Under the pieces are notes generated by a model, which saw only the letters and a list, made by a program, of their open reading frames with translations, ran no database searches and was not told the DNA's origin. Source: JACQFZ01 sp045810625 (GTDB lineage Bacteria > Pseudomonadota > Gammaproteobacteria > Acidiferrobacterales > Sulfurifustaceae). From it: a stretch of DNA of 64,000 bases. The DNA lies in contig JBJMVQ010000047.1 in assembly GCA_045810625.1 (NCBI GenBank), positions 1 through 64,000 on the forward strand, given 5' to 3'. This document shows, piece by piece, positions 60,401 through 64,000 of this stretch (its first letter is position 1; every line of letters starts with the position of its first letter). The translations under genes and the position numbers were made by a program.

Positions 60401-60971
60401 CACGCGTCCCTTTTATCTCGATCGTCTCGACGGCGCCCTGGAACAAACCGAAGACGAGACAGCGGTCGATGCCGATATCGCATTCCTGTCCGCCGCCATG
60501 CAGCGCGGCGTCGTGATTCATCGCATGCTCGAACGTCTAACGACGATCGATACGACGCGCGAGCGCGCGCGGCTGCAAGTCTGGCACGAATTCGGCGCCG
60601 AGCTGGAGACGGATTGGCTGGAAGCTTGCTGGAACGAAGCGTGCGCCGTTATCGACACACCCGCCCTCGCCCACTTTTTCGACGGGCACCGGTACGACGA
60701 AGCGCGAAACGAAGTTGCCGTCCTGTATCACGCAAATGGCAACAGCGTCATGGGAATTATCGACCGGCTTCTGATCGCGCCAGACAGGCTGGTCCTCGTC
60801 GACTACAAGACCGATCGCACGGAATCGGGTGATTTCTCGGCCCTCGTCTCGCGCTACACGCCGCAACTCCGGCTATATGCCGAGGGCGTGCGGCGCCTTT
60901 GGCCGGGACGATCGATCGAGGCGGTATTGCTGTTCACCCAAGCACGGATGAGCGTCTCCGTCCCGGTCTAG
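57447..60971 (+). CDS. addA: AddA-like UvrD-family helicase-nuclease
   Basis: A 1174-aa superfamily-1A helicase with Walker A HAAAGTGKTWLL (Lys30), motif Ia ITFTRKAAAEM, Walker B LLVDEFQDTN, GDEKQSIYRFRRAD, TIHAAKGLESPVVF and YVALTRARQYLF. A C-terminal PD-(D/E)XK nuclease carries MGIIDRLLIAPDRLVLVDYKTDR and QLRLYAEG. The GTG at 57447 with GGAGCGAG upstream is chosen. It overlaps addB by 20 bp. It forms the AddAB complex used instead of RecBCD. Confidence 0.93.
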   Translation: MATAPTETSTLAAIDPHTNAVVHAAAGTGKTWLLVSRLVRLLLQGAAPSSILAITFTRKAAAEMRVRLSQRLLALSQASDAELRLLLQEIDIVTGTDVQQRARRLYEELLVTPHELRITTFHAFCQELLARFAFEAGIPPAFEIAEQTTEIEAAAWRALDRDLLRDDSAVTVAMERLLRNAGGLDNVRAALQEFLNHRSDWWAYTEDEPDPIAYATRQLQHALAIDPNVHPFDTFANDVRSRELLRSLLMRLDAATPASLVSMRDSLHDAANAPTGTDFCRLVSQALLTKDGEPRAFRVPNDFAKKIGSANADALMREREELLARLHDAIERGKRHAAWERNRDWCTIGARLLDHFQEQKRTAGVLDFADLEWLAYRLLSRSRYAEWVQYKLDQRIDHLLVDEFQDTNPTQWRLLLPLLQEMAAGSAERNRSVFLVGDEKQSIYRFRRADPALFAVARDWLAAHSNAQVHEQHISWRSSPAIVRFVNLLFDVHAADNEDADARDHRLPNFRTHDTHRKDLWGHAELLPLVMRLSGTAMATAFRHPLEQPRFVEEDQRRRREGDLVAQKILSLLGRPIRDGDRVRPLRYGDIMILVRRRTYAGMYEAALRAAGIPYAGAGRGNFLDCLEVRDIIDLLRLLIAPFENVALAAVLRSPIFAVTDDDLLALASTEGATWFDRLIALGADDEKEVPREPLSSDAQARLARAARLLRVWRAAADRIPVHDLLDRIYFEADVPERYAAAAPAHLRARVAANLTRLLDFALEADGGRFPSLARFLSRLEVLTQEENESLGAGADTTADQVRLLTIHAAKGLESPVVFLVDAARENGAPERGAEVLIDWPIEQARPRNFLLLGRRSDADSWSRAVAQRQGRDNFQEETNLLYVALTRARQYLFVSGCEAGRRKGNGSGLAGDESRGWYGYIERRFAAVHTSADAATFELQLHPISAPDDSATANLCGSITHGLPPAFAPTQTPLPLPVSVDPALTRPFYLDRLDGALEQTEDETAVDADIAFLSAAMQRGVVIHRMLERLTTIDTTRERARLQVWHEFGAELETDWLEACWNEACAVIDTPALAHFFDGHRYDEARNEVAVLYHANGNSVMGIIDRLLIAPDRLVLVDYKTDRTESGDFSALVSRYTPQLRLYAEGVRRLWPGRSIEAVLLFTQARMSVSVPV

Positions 60972-61042
60972 CGCCAGTCGGGATAGCGCCCGGTCAGTAA
61001 CATCAGCGGGCAGGCCCCGATGTCGACGACGTGGCGAATTGG

Positions 61043-61056
61043 CTCCGCTAGCGGAG
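61043..61056 (+). terminator. 14-bp palindrome downstream of addA
   Basis: CTCCGCTAGCGGAG, 70 bp past the addA stop, can fold as a 5-bp stem and is followed by ATTGTTT. Weak terminator candidate. Confidence 0.4.
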
Positions 61057-61191
61057 ATTGTTTCAATAGACGTAACAAGGGGGCTGCATGCCGATAGTTG
61101 CCGCGAACGATCGATCAAACTCCCGCTCTGTTCCATGCTCTCGCGTTCTGCCGATACTCATACGCCGTCGGCGGATAGATCGAGCGCAACC

Positions 61192-61641
61192 ATGAGCCCT
61201 CCGTACACCGGTCGGTGCTTATGCGGCGCCACCCGATACCGCGTGACTGCGGAGCCGCTTACGGTTTACGCCTGCCACTGCACGGATTGCCAGAAACGTA
61301 GTGGCAGCGCCTTCGGCCTCTCGATGTGGATAAACCGGACTGCCGTTGAAGTCACGCAGGGAGAGGCGGTCGTTCATACGTCCTTAACACGGGAGGGTCG
61401 CGTGCGGAAAGGAAGAGTTTGCGGCCAATGTGGTACTCGTCTTTGGTCAGAACCGACGAATCAACCGGGTCTTGCGGTCGTGCGCCCAGGCACTTTGGAT
61501 GACACATCTTGGCTGCGGCCAGTCGCCCACATTTGGACACGCAGCGCGCAACCATGGTTTATCTTTCCAAAAGGGGTGCCGCTTTACGAGACACAGCCCG
61601 ACGACTATCTTCGAGTGCTGAGCGCATTACCGCTACGTTGA
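61192..61641 (+). CDS. GFA-family zinc protein
   Basis: A 149-aa protein of the glutathione-dependent formaldehyde-activating-enzyme-like family: GRCLCGATRY, the Cys cluster ACHCTDCQKRSGS and CGQCGTRLW supply Zn ligands. Family members are mostly of unknown function, and the formaldehyde link is disputed. ATG 61192 starts the conserved fold. The frame upstream lacks conserved sequence. The gene is less GC-rich than its surroundings, so recent acquisition is possible. Confidence 0.88.
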   Translation: MSPPYTGRCLCGATRYRVTAEPLTVYACHCTDCQKRSGSAFGLSMWINRTAVEVTQGEAVVHTSLTREGRVRKGRVCGQCGTRLWSEPTNQPGLAVVRPGTLDDTSWLRPVAHIWTRSAQPWFIFPKGVPLYETQPDDYLRVLSALPLR

Positions 61642-61691
61642 AGCACGCGCCCGAAGTCCATCCATCGGTGCGATCAACGTCGGACGTGATC

Positions 61692-62156
61692 ATGGAACAA
61701 CGCCAAATCCGCCTTGCGACTGCCAAAGATCTGCCCGGCATTCTCACCCTCTACAAGGAACTGCGGCCGCACGATCCCGAATTACCCACCGCCGAAGCGA
61801 TGCGACTTTGGAGCGAAATACTCGAGAATCGCGACGTTCATGTTTTTGTCAGCGACATTGAAGGGCAACTGGCGTCGAGTTGTATGCTCGCCGTCGTTCC
61901 TAACCTGGCCAACGGCGGCCGGCCGTTCGGCATCATCGAGCACGTCATCACCCTGTTTCGCTTTCGCCGCCGAGGCCTGGCGCAGGCGCTCCTTGAGTTT
62001 GCTCTGAGCTTCGCGTGGTCGCGGCGCTGCTACAAAGTCGTCCTGCTTTCCGGCGTGCAGCGCCTCGAAGCGCACAAAATGTATGAAGCCGTCGGCTTCC
62101 GTGGCGACATCGAACGCGGCTTCGTGGCAAAACCAACCGCACCGCCTGAGATCTAA
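61692..62156 (+). CDS. GNAT-family N-acetyltransferase
   Basis: A 154-aa GNAT: IRLATAKDLPGILTLYKEL, the acetyl-CoA pyrophosphate loop FRRRGLAQALLEFAL and EAHKMYEAVGF. ATG 61692 is preferred. The longer open frame overlaps the GFA gene. It follows that gene by 50 bp and may share its transcript. Substrate unknown. Confidence 0.87.
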   Translation: MEQRQIRLATAKDLPGILTLYKELRPHDPELPTAEAMRLWSEILENRDVHVFVSDIEGQLASSCMLAVVPNLANGGRPFGIIEHVITLFRFRRRGLAQALLEFALSFAWSRRCYKVVLLSGVQRLEAHKMYEAVGFRGDIERGFVAKPTAPPEI

Positions 62157-62393
62157 CGCACCCACCCACGGGGCGGTGTGGCGAAGATCGTGACGCTTGT
62201 ACTGCAGCCAATCGTTCTAGCGCCTACGCCAGCCCATCGTCTTGCCTGGTCTATTCTTTCAATAGATTCGCGGTGCGTCATCGTACTACGTACGCACTGC
62301 GTTGCGATCGATGCACCGACGGCTGTCGAATCATCGGTCGACCACCTATGCGCTCGACTCGCATACGACCGATCAACCGGGAACTATCATTCG

Positions 62394-63401
62394 ATGAAAA
62401 ACATCTACCGTGGCATAGCTGTCGCTCTAATGGGCTGGTCGGTCTGCTTCACGACTCCGGGAGCGAACGCCGATACGCCGCGGGGCGTCGCGGTCACGCC
62501 GCGCAATTTTCCGAATCACACCGGCGTGGATGTCGACCAGGCGTTCTCGTATGCGCATGACCTGGGACGACACGCCGTCTTCATTTACCAATGGAGCGAG
62601 ATCGACCCGACGGTCGTCCGTGCGCTTTTCGAGAAAGCGAAGAATGCAAAGCTGATACCGATTCTGGGGCTGAGCCCGACGACGTTGGATCAAGGGCGCA
62701 AGGAGCTGGACTTGCCGGCGACGGTGCGACGACAGGCCGGGAGCAACGTGTCTTTCTCCAATCCCATCATCCGCGCTGCCTATATCAAAGCAGCCACCGA
62801 TCTCGCCCGCCTCAGACCCGCCTATCTGTGCCTCGCCACCGAAATCAACTTCTTGGCGCTGCAACGGCTCCCGGAATATCTCCATTTCGTCACCCTCTAT
62901 AAGGAGGCGTACGCGGCGGTGAAAAAGATATCGCCGGCGACGAAAGTGTTCGTCACGTTCCAATGGGAATGGGTACGCATTCTCGACGCCAGGGAGCCGA
63001 ACCGGATCTCGGAGCATTCCAACGTCATCAATGTCTTCCGTCCGGAGCTTGATTTAGTCGGCTTCACGACGTACCCCGCGGCATTTCACGACGCACCGGC
63101 GCAACTCCCGTCCGATTACTACGCGTGGATGTTCCACCACATACCGCCGAATGAACCGGTGCTGTTCATGGAAGTCGGCTGGCCCACGTCGGGCTCGGGA
63201 AACGAAGCGGAGCAGCTGGCGTTCCTGCGCCGCTTACCGGCCTTGATGAAAGGAATTCACCTGGCTGGACTCGAATGGGCATTGCTGCACGACGTGCAGC
63301 TCGGTGCCTTCGATGCGAATCTGAACACGGTGGGACTACGATATCGCGACGGCCGGCCGAAACCGGGATACGACGCGTTTCGGACACTGACGCTGCCCTA
63401 A
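62394..63401 (+). CDS. secreted clan GH-A glycosidase-like TIM-barrel protein
   Basis: A 335-aa protein with a Sec signal (IAVALMGWSVCFTTPGANA, cleavage near Ala27). The barrel contains VFIYQWSEIDP, YLCLATEINFLAL (possible acid/base Glu) and LFMEVGWPTSGSG (possible nucleophile Glu, as in GH17/GH53-type enzymes), with LVGFTTYPA between them. Family cannot be assigned. A plant-style EVGWPT at strand beta-7 argues for clan A. It may act on the polymer made by the adjacent locus, but distance and intervening genes make that weak. Confidence 0.7.
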   Translation: MKNIYRGIAVALMGWSVCFTTPGANADTPRGVAVTPRNFPNHTGVDVDQAFSYAHDLGRHAVFIYQWSEIDPTVVRALFEKAKNAKLIPILGLSPTTLDQGRKELDLPATVRRQAGSNVSFSNPIIRAAYIKAATDLARLRPAYLCLATEINFLALQRLPEYLHFVTLYKEAYAAVKKISPATKVFVTFQWEWVRILDAREPNRISEHSNVINVFRPELDLVGFTTYPAAFHDAPAQLPSDYYAWMFHHIPPNEPVLFMEVGWPTSGSGNEAEQLAFLRRLPALMKGIHLAGLEWALLHDVQLGAFDANLNTVGLRYRDGRPKPGYDAFRTLTLP

Positions 63402-63421
63402 CGATACGAACGCGGAAGTAC

Positions 63422-63480
63422 GCGCGGACGACTTCCGGAATCTCCGTGACCGGGCGGGCTCACGCCGCCCGCGTCCGCGC
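63422..63480. terminator. nested inverted repeats between convergent genes
   Basis: Outer arms GCGCGGACG (63422-63430) and CGTCCGCGC (63472-63480) enclose CGGGCGG (63451-63457) and CCGCCCG (63465-63471). Strong GC-rich structure between the glycosidase-like and cyclase genes, no U-tract. Confidence 0.55.
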
Positions 63481-63498
63481 TACGAGATTTAGTACGGA

Positions 63499-64000
63499 CT
63501 AGACCGTCGCCACCGGAGTCACCGGCGATCCGACCGCACCCGGCAGGCGCAGCGGCGGCGCCGTCAGAAGAAAACGATGGCGCCGGTGCGCGCGCAGCCA
63601 TTCGGCGAGATCCTTGAGCCACCAGATCTCCCCGAGCGGAACCCCGAGCTTGAACAGACAATGCTCATGCAGCGGCAACGCCGGCCGCGCGCCGTCCCGC
63701 TCCTTGGCCGGGTACGCCTCGACCGCGTAGTTATCGGCGCAGAGCGCCGCGACGCCGCTGTCGGTAATCCATTGCAACAGCTTCTCGTCGCGGCCGTCGA
63801 GCACGGCGCACGAGCGATTCAGCACCTCCATGTCCGGGTGGCGATTCATGCTGACGATCACCTCCGAAAACCCGGTGCGCAGCACGAGCATATCGCCCGT
63901 TTCCACAACGACGCCGTCGGTCTGCATGACGCGCATCAGGTCGTCGTACCCGACGAGGCGCCGTTCGTTGCCGAAGTGGGCGTGCAGATCGACCAGGACG
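63499..64000 (-). CDS. cyclase-family (kynurenine-formamidase-like) hydrolase, 5' end outside window
   Basis: The visible 166 residues (from VLVDLHAHFGNERRLVGYDDL) match the C-terminal half of the cyclase / arylformamidase family: VVVETGDMLVLRTGF and SGVAALCADNYAVEAYP, then LPLHEHCLFKLGVPLGEIWWL with late metal-site His and Glu. The HxGTHxD metal motif should be upstream, beyond the window. The protein ends at 63499 with a hydrophobic Pro/Val tail. The substrate in this family varies, and nothing here fixes it. Confidence 0.8.
   Translation of the reverse strand, partial: VLVDLHAHFGNERRLVGYDDLMRVMQTDGVVVETGDMLVLRTGFSEVIVSMNRHPDMEVLNRSCAVLDGRDEKLLQWITDSGVAALCADNYAVEAYPAKERDGARPALPLHEHCLFKLGVPLGEIWWLKDLAEWLRAHRRHRFLLTAPPLRLPGAVGSPVTPVATV

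Noticed and set aside
58188..60521. A 777-codon minus-strand open frame inside addA
   Set aside because: Antisense to conserved helicase motifs, no recognisable domain, no ribosome-binding site.
61062..62266. Repeated decamer TTTCAATAGA near 61062 and 62257
   Set aside because: Only two short copies without symmetry or shared context. Could be chance.

Overview
The window is a high-GC Gram-negative chromosome segment, most likely from a beta- or gammaproteobacterium. This rests on the GC-rich coding, the outer-membrane polysaccharide export proteins, a seven-iron FdxA-type ferredoxin and an AddAB-type helicase-nuclease. No marker gene fixes the genus. About 54 kb (1-54164) is one very large exopolysaccharide / O-polysaccharide locus. 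The last 10 kb (54165-64000) looks like ordinary chromosome.

Region 1-12.5 kb (minus strand): a truncated methyltransferase, a family-4 glycosyltransferase, an AlgD-type GDP-mannose 6-dehydrogenase, and a polyprenyl-sugar module. That module has two GT-C membrane transferases, a GT2-GtrA fusion, a separate GtrB-like GT2 with a separate GtrA-like protein, and a methyltransferase. A heparinase II/III-like lyase follows. A secreted beta-helix protein lies on the plus strand at 12.7-14.3 kb. Region 14.4-30.8 kb (minus) holds glycosyltransferases, a fused alcohol dehydrogenase / Gfo-Idh-MocA oxidoreductase, a CapK-like adenylate-forming enzyme, a Wzy/WaaL-type polymerase or ligase, a deacetylase, and two different asparagine-synthase-like amidotransferases. 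A plus-strand exported SGNH hydrolase follows at 31.3 kb, then two acyltransferases and a GT2 (minus), then a lone plus-strand SDR gene.

Region 36.7-52.6 kb (minus) reads as one long transcription unit. It starts from a promoter before a short Wza lipoprotein and continues with an outer-membrane beta-barrel, a Wzc-like chain-length protein, a separate BY-kinase-like ATPase, an ExeA-like AAA ATPase, and a CDP-sugar branch (RfbF cytidylyltransferase, LhgO-like flavoprotein, SDR epimerase). It then carries a Wzm/Wzt ABC exporter, a second deacetylase, a sugar C-methyltransferase, an RmlC-like epimerase, a DUF4910 peptidase-like protein and a glycosyltransferase. The initiating phosphoglycosyltransferase (WbaP/WcaJ type) is divergent at 52.8 kb. 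The inferred pathway is as follows. WbaP loads the first sugar onto undecaprenyl phosphate. About ten glycosyltransferases extend it with uronic, branched-chain, O-acylated, deacetylated and amidated residues. Export uses Wza/Wzc-type parts, a Wzm/Wzt pump, or both. Having both export architectures in one operon, with extra polyprenyl-linked GT-C decoration genes, is the main point of interest.

The right flank carries fdxA, addB-addA, a GFA-family protein, a GNAT acetyltransferase, a secreted clan-A glycosidase-like protein and a truncated cyclase-family hydrolase. No tRNA, rRNA, CRISPR array, transposase or phage gene was recognised. Operon seams are marked by 4-bp ATGA/GTGA overlaps, and most operon ends by GC-rich inverted repeats without clear U-tracts.
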